Positions 32,784 to 42,869 of a stretch of 64,000 bases of DNA are shown in pieces (position 1 is the first letter of the stretch; the number at the start of each line of letters is the position of its first letter). The notes under the pieces were generated by a model. The model saw nothing but the letters and a program-made list of their open reading frames with translations, made no database searches and was not told the DNA's origin. Origin of the DNA: Triplophysa rosa (taxonomy: Eukaryota > Chordata > Actinopteri > Cypriniformes > Nemacheilidae); contig NW_026634404.1 of NCBI RefSeq assembly GCF_024868665.1, positions 5,933-69,932 of the forward strand, given 5' to 3'. The position numbers were made by a program, and so were the translations under genes.

Positions 32784-33171
32784 AATCAGAATCAGAATCA
32801 GAATCAGAAGAGCTTTATTGCCAAGTGTGCTTGCACACACAAGGAATTTTCTTTGGTGTTGGAAGCTTCTAGTACAGACATTCAACACAATGACAATACA
32901 ATATAATACGATTTACAGTCTAAAAGATTCTAAATTGTGCATATATAAAATAAAGACTATTTTACAGAAAATGGGGGATAATAACATATAAGAGACATTG
33001 TACAGGGTAGTATATAGTAGAATAAACATATTGTATGTACACTTGTGCAAATGGATAATTTAGTAAGTAGAGGTAGTGTTATATCATGTATACATAAGAT
33101 GTAGATATAATAAGGCACTATAGTGCACACTATAGGAGTAGTGGAAGTGGAATATTGCTCTTAAGGAGCAG

Positions 33172-34645
33172 TTATCTGTTTAGGAGGGAGATTGCCTGGG
33201 GGAAGAAGCTGCTTCTGTGTCTGGAAGTCCTGGTGTTTGGTGCTCTAAAGCGCCGGCCAGAGGGCAGCAGATCAAAGAGTTTGTGTGCTGGGTGTGTGGA
33301 GTCAATGATGATTTTTCTTGCCCTGTTTTTCACTCTGGAATCGTACAGGTCCTGAAGTGTGGGCAGAGGAGCACCAATAATTTTCTCAGCACTACGAACT
33401 GTCCGTTGTAGTCTTCGTAGGTCTGATTTGGTGGCCGAGCCATACCAAACAGTAATTGAAGTGCACAGAACAGATTCGATGACCACTGAGTAGAACTGGG
33501 TCAGTAGCTCCTGTGGTAGGTTGAACTTCCTCAATTGACGGAGGAAGTATAACCTCTGCTGGGCCTTCTTTACAATGGAGTCTATGTGGGACTCCCACTT
33601 CAGGTCCTGAGAGATGGTGGAGCCCAGGAACCTGAATGACTCCACAGTATCCACAGTGCTGTCCAGGATGGTGAGGGGAGGAAGTGATGGAGGGTTCCTT
33701 CTGAAATCCACTATCATCTCCACTGTCTTGAATGCATTCAGCTCTAGGTTGTTTTGACTACACCAGGCAGCCAGCTGAGCAACCTCCTTTCTGTAGGCAG
33801 ATTCATCACCGTCTTGAATAAGGCCAATGACTGTGGTGTCATCTGCAAACTTCAGGAGTTTGACAGAAGGGTCTGTAGAGGTGCATTCGTTTGTGTAGAG
33901 TGAATATAGCAGTGGAGAAAGAACACATCCTTGAGGAGCTCCGGTGCTGATGGTACATGTGCTGGATTTAAATTTTCCCAACCTCACTAGCTGCTGCCTG
34001 TTCGACAGGAAGTTAATAATCCACTGACAGGTAGAGGTTGGCACAGAGAGCTGGGTAAGCTTGGGCAGGAGGAGGTCTGGGATTATGGTGTTGAAGGCCG
34101 AGCTGAAGTCTACAAACAGGATCCTGACGTAAGTCCCTGGTCTGTCTAGGTGTTGTAGGATGTAATGCAGTCCCATGTTTACTGCATCGTCCACAGACCT
34201 GTTTGCTCGGTAAGCAAACTGGAGGGGATCAAGAAGTGGTCTGGTGATGTCCTTCAGGTGGGCCAGTACAAGTCTCTCAAATGACTTCATGACCACAGAT
34301 GTTAAAGCAACAGGCCTGTAGTCATTAAGTCCAGATATTTTGGGTTTCTTCTGTACAGGGATGATGGTGGAGCGTTTGAAGCATGAAGGGACTTCACACT
34401 GCTCCAAAGATCTGTTAAAAATATTAGTGAAGATGGGCGACAGCTGCTCCGCACAGCTTTCAGGCAGGAGGGTGAGACATTGTCTGGGCCTGGTGCTTTT
34501 CTGATCTTTTGTTTGCGGAAAAGCTGGCAAACATCTCTTCGCAGATCTTAAGTGCAGGTTGAATGTCAAGAGGAGGTGTTAATGGTATAGCAGAGATAGG
34601 GTCAGGGCGGGTGTGAAGGGTGAGACTCTGCATTTCAAAAGACAA
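33172..34645 (-). pseudogene. Reverse transcriptase region of the L2-like LINE
   Basis: Contains LNDYRPVALTSVVMKSFERL, FVDFSSAFNTI, STGAPQGCVLSPLLYSLYTN, the catalytic KFADDTTVIG and FRFLGSTISQDLKW, and ends with RRFRAPNTRTSRHRSSFFP. Open for 465 codons. The linker to the endonuclease (34460-34645) is in a different frame, so at least one indel separates the two halves. The enzyme would copy the LINE RNA at the target nick. Confidence 0.9.
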
Positions 34646-34678
34646 TAGAAGTCGTTCAGGTCGTCAGCCAGTCGTTGA

Positions 34679-36088
34679 TTACCCATAGACTGAGGTGATG
34701 ATGGCTTGTAGTTGGTAATGTCTTTCAGGCCTTTCCACACGATGCAGGGTCGTTGGTGAAAACTGGTTCTTCAGCTTTTCAGAGTAGCTTCTCTTAGCTG
34801 CTCTTATCTCCTTTGTCAGTGTGTTTTTGGCCTGATTATACAAGACTTTGTCCCCACTTCTGTAAGCATCTTCTTTGGCCTGACGAAGCTGTCTCAGTTT
34901 CATTGTAAACCATGGTTTGTCATTGTTGTATGTTAAGCGAGTCCTGGTGGGAATACACATGTCCTCACAGAAGCTGATGTAGGATGTCACTGTGTCAGTT
35001 AACTCATCCAGATCAGTGGCTGCAGCTTCAAAGACACTCCAATCCGTGCAGTCGAAACAGGCTTGTAAGGCCCGCTCTGTTTCGCTGCTCCATCTCTTTG
35101 CTGTTCTTGCTACAGGCTTGGCAGATTTAAGCTTCTGTCTGTAGGTCGGAAGAAGATGAACCAGGCAATGATCAGAGAGACCCAGAGCTGCTCTGGGAAC
35201 AGAGTGGTATGCATCCCGTATTGTGGTGTAACAGTGATCCAGAATGTTGCTGTCTCTGGTGGGGCATGTGATATGCTGCCTGTATTTTGGCAGCTCACGG
35301 GAGAGGTTTGCTCTGTTAAAGTCCCCAATAATAATAATAAGAGAATCCGGGTGTTGCTGCTCCGTGTCAGTGATGTAATCCGCCAGCTGTTGCAGCGCCG
35401 CGCTCGCACAAGCATGTGGAGGAATGTAAACATTCACGAGAATAAATGAGGAAAACTCGCGTGGCGAATAAAAAGGTTTGCAGTTGATAGAGAACGCTTC
35501 TAAGTACGAAAAGCACATCTTCTTCAGTGTTGTTATATCTCTGCACCAACCTTCGTTTATATAAAAACATAATCCACCACCACGTGTCTTCCCTGTTGAC
35601 TCGGCAATGCGATCCGCTCTGAACAGCTGAAAACCCGGCAGATGTAACGCGCTGTCCGGTATGGTGTCATTGAGCCATGTTTCTGTGAAACACAGCGCAG
35701 CGGAGTTGGAAAAATCTTTGTTTGTCCTGGTGAGTAAGAGTATTTCGTCCGTTTTGTTGGTAAGGGAGCGGACATTCGCCAGGTGTATACTCGGCAGCGG
35801 GGTCCTAAATCCGCGTCGTCGGAGTCTGACGAGCGCACCCGCTCGCTTTCCCCGCTTGCGTCTTTTAGAGCGTTTGTACAGAGCTGCCGCTCCTCCGAGT
35901 AAAATGTCCAGTAAGACGTCTGAATTTTCAAAATTAGGGAAAAGATTGATAGAAGGGCATTGCTTAATGTTAAGCAATTCGTCCCTGGTAAAAGTGATAG
36001 AAGAAGAGTAGCTTAAAACAGGAAAAACAAACAAAAAAGACATAAGTACTAGAGCACTCCAAACCGAGGCAGCCATCCGCGGCGCCAT
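34679..36088 (-). pseudogene. AP-type endonuclease region of the L2-like LINE
   Basis: From the Met at 36088 the frame runs 469 codons. A hydrophobic signal-like segment (residues about 8-27, SALVLMSFLFVFPVLSYSSS) and a basic stretch precede the endonuclease motifs LANVRSLTNKTDEI, CFTETWL, GGGLCFYIN, IIGDFNRANL and ALGLSDHCLV (the final Asp-His pair). It ends prematurely at 34679 by frameshift. The endonuclease nicks target DNA. Confidence 0.85.
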
Positions 36089-36102
36089 CTTGAAATGTTG
36101 AA

Positions 36103-36297
36103 ATGCAGTTCTTGTAAGAACTCTAGAGGTGCATTTTGAACTAACTGTAATAATTTGTTTAATGATGAAGCAGGACAACCACTGAGTAGTGCATTACAAT
36201 AATCAAATCTTGAAGTCATAAATGCATGAACTAGTTTTTCTTCATCAGAATTACACAGAATATTCCGCAGTTTGGCAATGTTTCTAAGATGAAAGGT
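36103..36297 (-). pseudogene. Fragment of another LINE reverse transcriptase C-terminus
   Basis: The minus strand reads FHLRNIAKLRNIL, KLVHAFMTSRFDYCNALLSG and SLNKLLQLVQNA, the conserved region after the RT core in fish L2-type LINEs. It is a separate, older and truncated insertion, into or beside which the 5' end of the L2-like LINE was placed. Confidence 0.75.
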
Positions 36298-36782
36298 CTA
36301 AACGGGTTGTCCCGATTCTCTTATTGAGTAATGGCTGTTTTTTGGGCCAAACATGCAGTAAACCAATCAGAGTCTCGTCTCTCATACCCTTTAAGAGCCA
36401 GTTGCACTCGCACCATNTCCCTCAGTCACACACTCACTCACTACCTCCCTCCCTCCCTCCCCCACTCACTAATCTATTCATCTACTTAAATTGCTGATTG
36501 AGGAACATGGCATTGACCTTTAGGCCGTGTTCATCAATACAGTATGCCAAAAAATGTTTCCATGTCTTCTTGATACTGAAATACAAACAAAAAGTCATCC
36601 TTCGCCTTGGAAAATTGACCCCTCAGGACCTTTCTGATGACATTTTGTTGATTGTCCCTGTGCATCCGCAAAAATACAGGCTCTGTCACCTCCCCATGGA
36701 ATAAGTCTCTGTGACTTTGTATTCAGTCTCATGCTGAATGTAGGTCTCTGACAATGGCTGGCTGCTGCACCTGGTAAAGTAA
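36298..36782. other. Gene-free spacer with one ambiguous base
   Basis: Includes an N at 36417. About 36500-36720 has a 68-codon frame without recognisable motifs. Nothing supported. Confidence 0.4.
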
Positions 36783-36903
36783 TGTCACCATTCTGCCTGT
36801 CTTGTTTTGTTTTGGCCACTAGGAGTCCCCATTGTGTTCTGGTTTTGATCCCTGTTTAATTTGAGTAGTTGTTTTCACCTGTGCCTTGTTTTCCCGTGTA
36901 GTA

Positions 36904-36943
36904 CTTAAACCTTACTTTTTCCTCAGTTCCTTGCACTATGTTT
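36904..36943 (+). promoter_or_regulatory. Core promoter and inferred transcript start of the sushi LTR
   Basis: TTAAA (about 36905-36909) is followed 28-30 nt later by GCACTATGTTT (36933-36943). That 11-mer is the exact complement of the primer site downstream of the LTR, as expected if transcripts begin here and prime themselves. Confidence 0.65.
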
Positions 36944-37259
36944 GTATGTCTGAACTCAACCTTGTGTGTTCTACCCATGTGGACTATTGCTTGTTTGCCT
37001 GCTTCCCGAGACTGGATTTCTACTGTGACCTTTTTTTGGTATGTGTTTGTTCCCCTGTGAACCCTGCCTTTTTTGAGTTTGTTCTATTTTTGATCACGAG
37101 GTTTTTTTGATTTTGGACTTTGTGGATTTACCTCTCCACCTTTTGGATTATTTACTTTTGTGAAGACCCTGCGTTTGCTTTTGGCTTTTTATTTTATTAA
37201 ACTGGAATACTCAATCTGCTGTGTCTGCCTATATCTTCTGGGTTCCATCTAATACCACG

Positions 37260-37324
37260 TGGCTCGACTGGTGTAGTGATTATCCCTTACACCAGAGACC
37301 CGAGTTCGAGGCCGGGTCCTGACA
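37260..37324 (+). other. tRNA-like 3' terminus of the LTR
   Basis: GGTGTAGTGATTATC resembles a tRNA A box (very like that of tRNA-Val). GAGTTCGAGGC with flanking CCC/GGG resembles a B box and T arm (CCCGAGTTCGAGGCCGGG). The anticodon arm is shortened and no acceptor stem is evident. The same sequence ends the 3' LTR (42116-42180). Confidence 0.55.
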
Positions 37325-37325
37325 G

Positions 37326-37336
37326 AAACATAGTGC
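37326..37336 (+). promoter_or_regulatory. Self-priming site (PBS)
   Basis: AAACATAGTGC, one base after the LTR, is exactly complementary to GCACTATGTTT at 36933-36943 in the LTR. No TGG-type tRNA primer site is present. The Tf1/sushi group is known to prime from the 5' end of its own RNA with an 11-nt match. Confidence 0.8.
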
Positions 37337-37340
37337 CATC

Positions 37341-38321
37341 ATGAACCCAGAGGCAGCCAGCTCACAGGAGATCCTCTCTACACTGTCTCGCCACGAGGGG
37401 GCGTTTCAACGCCACGAGGCCATGCTGGTACAACAGGAGACTTTAATGGCGCAACACTCCCAGCTATTGTCACAGATGCTGGAGTCCGTTCAACGGATGT
37501 CGGATCGACTTCCCGCGGCGCCTGCCGCTCAAGTCCAGTCCATCCAAGTCCCCATGGTACTAAACCCCGGGGTGGAACCTCGCCTTCCACCACCTCAGCG
37601 ATTTTCAGGTGACCCGAGTTCCTGTAAAGGCTTTTTTACCCAATGTTCACTCTCGTTTGAACTGCAGCCTTCCTCGTTTCCCACTGACCGGTCGAGGATT
37701 GCATATATCATCACGTTGTTGTCTGGAAAAGCCCTGGCTTGGGCCACCGCTGTGTGGGAGGCTCAAGGTACCTGCTGCTCCAGCTACTCTGCCTTTTCGG
37801 AGGAGTTCAAGCGAGTCTTTCGACACCCTGCCAGTGGCCCAGAGTTGTCCAGGAAGCTACTAAATCTCCAACAGGGCCATCGCAGTGTGACTGACTACGC
37901 CATCCAGTTCCGGACGATTGCAGCGGGGAGCGGCTGGGATGATGAGGCACTCATGGCATGCTTCCTGAACGGTCTCTCTGGCTCAATTCAAGATGAACTT
38001 GCTACCCGGGAACCATCAGAAGGTCTTGAGCACCTGATAAAACTAGCTTCCCGCATTGACAACCGACTGAGAGAAAGGGAATTTCATCGCAGACCTCTCT
38101 GCCCATTCTCCACCGGTCCCAGTCCTGAGTTCCATCCATCTTTCTCACAAGCACCTCCAGAACCCATGCAACTGGGACGTACTCGCCTCTCCCAGACAGA
38201 AAGAGACCGTCGGATGAGAGAACGTTGCTGCTTGTATTGTGGCAGACCCGGTCATCTCCGTCATGCCTGTCCCGAGCTTCAGGGAAACGCCCCAACCCGT
38301 GCAGACCAGGGAGAACTGTAA
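37341..38321 (+). CDS. Sushi element Gag
   Basis: 326 codons from the ATG at 37341, five bases after the primer site. A Gln-rich helical N-terminus is followed by a capsid region ([20 protein letters not shown], about residues 86-105, through [20 protein letters not shown]) related to the PEG10/RTL gag domain, and a zinc knuckle, [14 protein letters not shown] (CX2CX4HX4C, about residues 296-309). Stop TAA at 38319-38321 lies inside the hairpin after the slippery site. Intact. Confidence 0.92.
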   Translation: MNPEAASSQEILSTLSRHEGAFQRHEAMLVQQETLMAQHSQLLSQMLESVQRMSDRLPAAPAAQVQSIQVPMVLNPGVEPRLPPPQRFSGDPSSCKGFFTQCSLSFELQPSSFPTDRSRIAYIITLLSGKALAWATAVWEAQGTCCSSYSAFSEEFKRVFRHPASGPELSRKLLNLQQGHRSVTDYAIQFRTIAAGSGWDDEALMACFLNGLSGSIQDELATREPSEGLEHLIKLASRIDNRLREREFHRRPLCPFSTGPSPEFHPSFSQAPPEPMQLGRTRLSQTERDRRMRERCCLYCGRPGHLRHACPELQGNAPTRADQGEL

Positions 38322-41300
38322 CGGGGAATGTAAGCACCTCCCATCCGTCCAACTCCCGCTTCCTTCTTGCAGTCACCCTCTCCTGGGACAATCAAGAGCT
38401 ACCCCTACGAGCGCTGGTGGACTCTGGTGCTGCAGGAAATTTTATGGACGGTACCTGGGCCAAAGAAAACAACATCCCTACTGACTCTCTTACCTTTCCC
38501 TTGAAGGTCACTGCGCTGGATGGGAGACCTCTGGGGCCAGGCCTAGTTTCCCGAGCTACTACCCCTCTTCACATGACTATCCTTCGACACAAGGAGATGA
38601 TACGGTTTCATCTCATCCCCTCTCCCGAGTTCCCCCTCATTCTTGGATACCCCTGGCTCTGTGATCACAATCCGGACATTGACTGGGCTGTGGGGTCCAT
38701 CAGTCAGTGGGGCCCCACGTGCCATGCCAGATGCCTATTCTCGAGTTCCCCTGACCCTTCTCCCGAGGTTCTAGAGTCCATTGATCTGTCCCGAGTCCCC
38801 AAGTGTTACCATGACCTTAAGATGGTGTTCAGCAAACAGAAGGCCACTACGTTACCACCCCACAGGCTCTACGACTGCACCGTTGATCTGCTTCCAGGCA
38901 CCTGCCCTCCCAGGGGCCGGATCTTTTCTCTGTCTCCGCCAGAACGGCTTGCTATGGATTCCTATATCCAGGATGCCCTAGCAGCGGGCTTGATTCGTTC
39001 GTCCACCTCACCTGCAGGGGCAGGTTTTTTTTTTGTGGCCAAGAAGGATGGGGGACTACGTCCCTGTATCGACTACCGAGGGCTCAATAGCATCACAGTA
39101 CGTAACCGGTACCCTCTACCCCTCATGGCCACAGCCTTTGAGTTACTGCAAGGAGCATCCCTCTTCACCAAGCTGGATCTGCGGAATGCATACCATCTTG
39201 TGCGGATCAGGCAAGGCGATGAGTGGAAGACAGCTTTTAACACTCCCACCGGTCACTACGAATACCGGGTGATGCCCTTTGGCCTGACCAACGCCCCGGC
39301 TGTTTTCCAAGCCCTTATTAACGATGTGCTCCGGGATATGCTCAACCTCTTTGTGTTCGTCTATCTGGATGACATCCTCATCTTTTCGGCCTCCGCCCAA
39401 GAACATACGGAGCATGTCAGAAGAGTCCTCAAACGTCTTCTCGATAACCACTTGTACGTCAAGCCCGAAAAGTGTGAGTTCCATGCCTCTCGAGTACAGT
39501 TCTTGGGATTCGTAGTGGAACCTGGCCGTATCCAGATGGACCAAAAGAAGGTTGAGGCGGTAGCAGATTGGCCCACCCCCACGTCTCTCAAAGAAGTCCA
39601 ACGCTTCCTCGGGTTCACGAACTTCTACCGGAAGTTCATCAGAAACTTCAGCTCTATAGCAGCTCCCCTCTCTGCCCTTACCAAGGGTGGCGTCGCTGAG
39701 TTTCGGTGGGGGGCGGAAGCTGAGGCAGCCTTCGTGAACCTTAAGCAGCGGATCATCTCTGCTCCCATTCTGACGCTTCCTGATACGGACAAGCCCTTTG
39801 TTGTGGAGGTAGATGCATCTGAAGTGGGGGTTGGAGCAGTACTGTCCCAGAGAGGTGATGACAAAAGACTCCACCCTTGTGCCTTTCTCTCGCACCGGCT
39901 CACACCCACAGAGAGGAACTATCACGTAGGAGACCGTGAGCTCCTGGCGGTCAAATTGGCTCTAGAGGAGTGGAGACATTGGCTCGAGGGGGCAGCACAT
40001 CCTTTTCAAGTACTCACGGACCATAAGAATCTAGAGTATATTCAACAAACCAAACGGTTGAACTCTAGACAAGCACGTTGGTCCCTCTTTTTTAACCGGT
40101 TCCAGTTTCTCCTAACCTTTCGGCCCGGTTCTAAAAATCTCAAGCCTGACGCCCTGTCCCGAGTATATGCTCCCACCACTCGAGACGACACTGACATACC
40201 CATAATCCCCAACACCAAGATCGTGGCACCCGTTTCATGGGTTATTGAGAGAACAGTGCGACAAGCCCTAGCCAGGGAACCGGATCCAGGAGGAGGGCCT
40301 CCCAATCGTCTGTTTGTCCCTAAGGCTGTACGTGCTCAGGTTCTCTTCTGGGGACACTCTTCCCGCCTCACTTGCCACCCTGGCATCGATCGCACCCTCG
40401 AGTTCCTCCGAAGACGGTTCTGGTGGCCCACGATCAAAGAGGATGTCAGCACCTTCGTCAAGGCATGCCACATATGCAACCAGAATAAGACCTCCAGTCT
40501 CTGCCCTCAGGGGTTACTCCATCCGCTGTCCATTCCCCATCGGCCCTGGTCCCACATCTCACTGGACTTCATCACTGGTCTTCCCTCATCCCAAGGCAAC
40601 ACAGTGATTCTAGTCGTCATTGACAGGTTCTCCAAGGCAGCCAGATTTATCCCTTTGCCCAAATTACCCTCTGCTAAAGAGACTGCTGACCTGATTATAA
40701 TCCACGTTTTTCGGGTTTTCGGTATCCCCCAGGATATAGTTTCGGACAGAGGCCCCCAATTCTCTTCTAGATTCTGGAAAGCATTCTGCCAGCTCCTTGG
40801 AACCGAAGCCAGTCTGTCGTCTGGGTACCACCCTGAGTCTAACGGGCAGACGGAGCGGATGAACCAGGAACTGGAGACTACTCTCAGGTGCATGGCCTCG
40901 AACAACCCTTCCACCTGGTCTTCATTCATTGTTTGGGCAGAATATGCCCACAACACCCTACGCTCTTCTGCCACTGGGATGTCTCCCCATGAATGCCAGT
41001 TTGGCTATGCTCCCCTGTTGTTTCCTGACCAAGAGGTGGAAGTTGGTGTTCCCTCAGCTACATCATTCATCAGACGCTGTCGACTCACATGGAGAAAGGT
41101 CCGTCACAATCTTTTACGTGCCTCTCAGTCTTACCAACGGCAGGCCAACAGACGCCGCCGACCCGGTCCCACCCTTCGCCCTGGTCAGAGGGTATGGCTC
41201 GCCACAAAGAACTTGCCCCTACGAGTGGAGTCCCGCAAACTTGCCCAGAAATACATCGGACCCTTTAGGGTAGCCAGGAGAGTAAACCCTGTTACTTACC

Positions 41301-41626
41301 GGCTATACTTGCCTAGTTCACTTAAGATTAACCCCACGTTCCATGTATCCTTGCTAAAACCTGTTGTGTCTTCTCCCTTTGTCCCGGCAGGCAGACCCCC
41401 TCCTCCACCTCGCATCATCCAGGGCCAACCAGCTTATACCGTCCGCCGGATACTGGATACCCGCCGAGTGCAACGATCCGTGCAGTATCTGGTGGACTGG
41501 GAGGGTTATGGTCCTGAGGAGCGCTCCTGGGTTCCTGCCAAGGATATATTGGACCCGGACCTTATTCGACAGTTCAAGGCCCGTGGTCTCGATAGACCCG
41601 GTGGGAACGTCAGGAGTCGTTCCTAG
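38225..41626 (+). CDS. Sushi element Pol (PR-RT-RH-IN-chromodomain)
   Basis: 1133 codons in the -1 frame relative to gag, overlapping its end; made as a Gag-Pol fusion after frameshifting at 38282-38288, so the true junction is near residue 20. Protease [11 protein letters not shown] (Asp near 66). RT core [14 protein letters not shown] and [11 protein letters not shown] (YLDD at about 380). RNase [19 protein letters not shown], then TDHKNLEY and KPDALSR. Integrase zinc module ([25 protein letters not shown]) and D-D-E core ([11 protein letters not shown] near 780, [21 protein letters not shown]). The chromodomain near residues 1069-1120 ([26 protein letters not shown]) probably guides insertion to marked chromatin. 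No internal stop. Confidence 0.95.
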   Translation: MLLVLWQTRSSPSCLSRASGKRPNPCRPGRTVTGNVSTSHPSNSRFLLAVTLSWDNQELPLRALVDSGAAGNFMDGTWAKENNIPTDSLTFPLKVTALDGRPLGPGLVSRATTPLHMTILRHKEMIRFHLIPSPEFPLILGYPWLCDHNPDIDWAVGSISQWGPTCHARCLFSSSPDPSPEVLESIDLSRVPKCYHDLKMVFSKQKATTLPPHRLYDCTVDLLPGTCPPRGRIFSLSPPERLAMDSYIQDALAAGLIRSSTSPAGAGFFFVAKKDGGLRPCIDYRGLNSITVRNRYPLPLMATAFELLQGASLFTKLDLRNAYHLVRIRQGDEWKTAFNTPTGHYEYRVMPFGLTNAPAVFQALINDVLRDMLNLFVFVYLDDILIFSASAQEHTEHVRRVLKRLLDNHLYVKPEKCEFHASRVQFLGFVVEPGRIQMDQKKVEAVADWPTPTSLKEVQRFLGFTNFYRKFIRNFSSIAAPLSALTKGGVAEFRWGAEAEAAFVNLKQRIISAPILTLPDTDKPFVVEVDASEVGVGAVLSQRGDDKRLHPCAFLSHRLTPTERNYHVGDRELLAVKLALEEWRHWLEGAAHPFQVLTDHKNLEYIQQTKRLNSRQARWSLFFNRFQFLLTFRPGSKNLKPDALSRVYAPTTRDDTDIPIIPNTKIVAPVSWVIERTVRQALAREPDPGGGPPNRLFVPKAVRAQVLFWGHSSRLTCHPGIDRTLEFLRRRFWWPTIKEDVSTFVKACHICNQNKTSSLCPQGLLHPLSIPHRPWSHISLDFITGLPSSQGNTVILVVIDRFSKAARFIPLPKLPSAKETADLIIIHVFRVFGIPQDIVSDRGPQFSSRFWKAFCQLLGTEASLSSGYHPESNGQTERMNQELETTLRCMASNNPSTWSSFIVWAEYAHNTLRSSATGMSPHECQFGYAPLLFPDQEVEVGVPSATSFIRRCRLTWRKVRHNLLRASQSYQRQANRRRRPGPTLRPGQRVWLATKNLPLRVESRKLAQKYIGPFRVARRVNPVTYRLYLPSSLKINPTFHVSLLKPVVSSPFVPAGRPPPPPRIIQGQPAYTVRRILDTRRVQRSVQYLVDWEGYGPEERSWVPAKDILDPDLIRQFKARGLDRPGGNVRSRS
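38282..38325 (+). promoter_or_regulatory. -1 ribosomal frameshift signal
   Basis: Slippery heptamer G GGA AAC (38282-38288), in register with gag codons. Seven nt later a hairpin can form: CCCGT GCAG (38296-38304) with CTGT A ACGGG (38316-38325), loop 11 nt, one bulged A. The pol frame reads GGG AAA across the site. PEG10 uses the same heptamer. Confidence 0.8.
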
Positions 41627-41636
41627 AGGGGGGGAT
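41624..41636 (+). promoter_or_regulatory. Polypurine tract of the sushi element
   Basis: AGAGGGGGGGA just before the 3' LTR, the primer for plus-strand DNA. It overlaps the end of pol. Confidence 0.8.
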
Positions 41637-41638
41637 TC

Positions 41639-42180
41639 TGTCACCATTCTGCCTGTCATGTTTTGTTTTGGCCACTAGGAGTCCCCATTGTGTTCTGGTT
41701 TTGATCCCTGTTTAATTTGAGTAGTTGTTTTCACCTGTGCCTTGTTTTCCCGTGTAGTACTTAAACCTTACTTTTTCCTCAGTTCCTTGCACTATGTTTG
41801 TATGTCTGAACTCAACCTTGTGTGTTCTACCCATGTGGACTATTGCTTGTTTGCCTGCTTCCCGAGACTGGATTTCTACTGTGACCTTTTTTTGGTATGT
41901 GTTTGTTCCCCTGTGAACCCTGCCTTTTTTGAGTTTGTTCTATTTTTGATCACGAGGTTTTTTTGATTTTGGACTTTGTGGATTTACCTCTCCACCTTTT
42001 GGATTATTTACTTTTGTGAAGACCCTGCGTTTGCTTTTGGCTTTTTATTTTATTAAACTGGAATACTCAATCTGCTGTGTCTGCCTATATCTTCTGGGTT
42101 CCATCTAATACCACGTGGCTCGACTGGTGTAGTGATTATCCCTTACACCAGAGACCCGAGTTCGAGGCCGGGTCCTGACA
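41639..42180 (+). repeat. 3' LTR of the sushi element
   Basis: 542 bp, same length as the 5' LTR and identical by eye except one base near position 20. Confidence 0.92.
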
Positions 42181-42869
42181 CTAAAGACACAAGTTTGTAT
42201 TCATGTATGTATATGTGCATGCATGTATATAGGAACATATTCAGCATACATGCAATAGATTTCACTCCGCTGCCATGTTGAAATCGAAAAGGTGGGAAGA
42301 AAACCTGAAGGACAGATAGACTGCAATGGTGTAGACTACCATCGGGTGTCTGTGACATGAAAAAAAAACAAATGATGCGTTTAAAAACAACGTTAGATTG
42401 GCTGCGTGTGCGCGAATGAAACCCGCAAATGGCAGTTTAAACAGTCACTAATATGTTCTCACTTTACCAACAGTGACTTTACAGATGTAATATTATCTTG
42501 GCTGGATAGTCTATCATACACTTGTTGAATGCACCACCATTGGCAAATCAATGGAACCTCCTCCTAAAACACACACACAGTAGTTTGATGGCATATGTTT
42601 TCTTGTGTGAAAATCCAGCTTACCTCTGTGAATGGACACGATGTGCAGGTGCATACTGTGAAACACAAATAACACTGTAAGAGTTTGCTTTTATTATCTA
42701 ACAGCTCTGACAAATTAAACATTCTTACCATCATCATGCAGATAATTAACTAAGGCCTAGTCCTAGCGTAAACTAAGCCTTGTCTGTGAAACCGGGCCAC
42801 AATAGTACACAGTAAATGTTGTCGTGCAGCTTCTACAATCTTGAGGCAAGCATTTCCAATCTGAAATTA
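42181..42869. other. Gene-free stretch
   Basis: No coding or repeat structure recognised. Confidence 0.4.

Larger units (their letters stand above)
32784..36092 (-). mobile_element. L2/CR1-like non-LTR retrotransposon, nearly full length
   Basis: The 3' end is a short tandem (ATTCTG)n tail (32784-32808), typical of this LINE group. Upstream on the minus strand lie reverse transcriptase and then endonuclease, with the first Met at 36088. It is disrupted between the two domains by frameshifts, so it is not active. The 5' end abuts an older LINE fragment. Confidence 0.85.
36783..37324 (+). repeat. 5' LTR of the sushi element
   Basis: 542 bp. A TATA-like CTTAAAC near 36905 lies about 28 nt before the inferred transcript start at 36933. 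An ATTAAA polyadenylation signal is near 37197. The last ~65 nt are tRNA-like (see 37260-37324). Confidence 0.92.
36783..42180 (+). mobile_element. Sushi-type Ty3/Gypsy chromovirus, apparently intact
   Basis: 5398 bp with two 542-bp LTRs (TGTCA...TGACA), gag, and pol in the -1 frame with protease, RT, RNase H, integrase and a chromodomain. The LTRs differ at one position that I can see (TCTTG against TCATG near the start), so the insertion is very young. Both ORFs are open. Self-priming site, frameshift signal and purine tract are all present. The 5-bp flanks (AGTAA and CTAAA) do not match exactly. It belongs to the Tf1/sushi group, the source of mammalian PEG10 and RTL genes. Confidence 0.93.

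Noticed and set aside
36417..36417. Ambiguous base N
   Set aside because: A single uncalled base, not evidence of a gap or biological feature.
39143..39925. 260-codon minus-strand ORF
   Set aside because: Opposite strand of the intact sushi pol gene; composition follows the sense codons.
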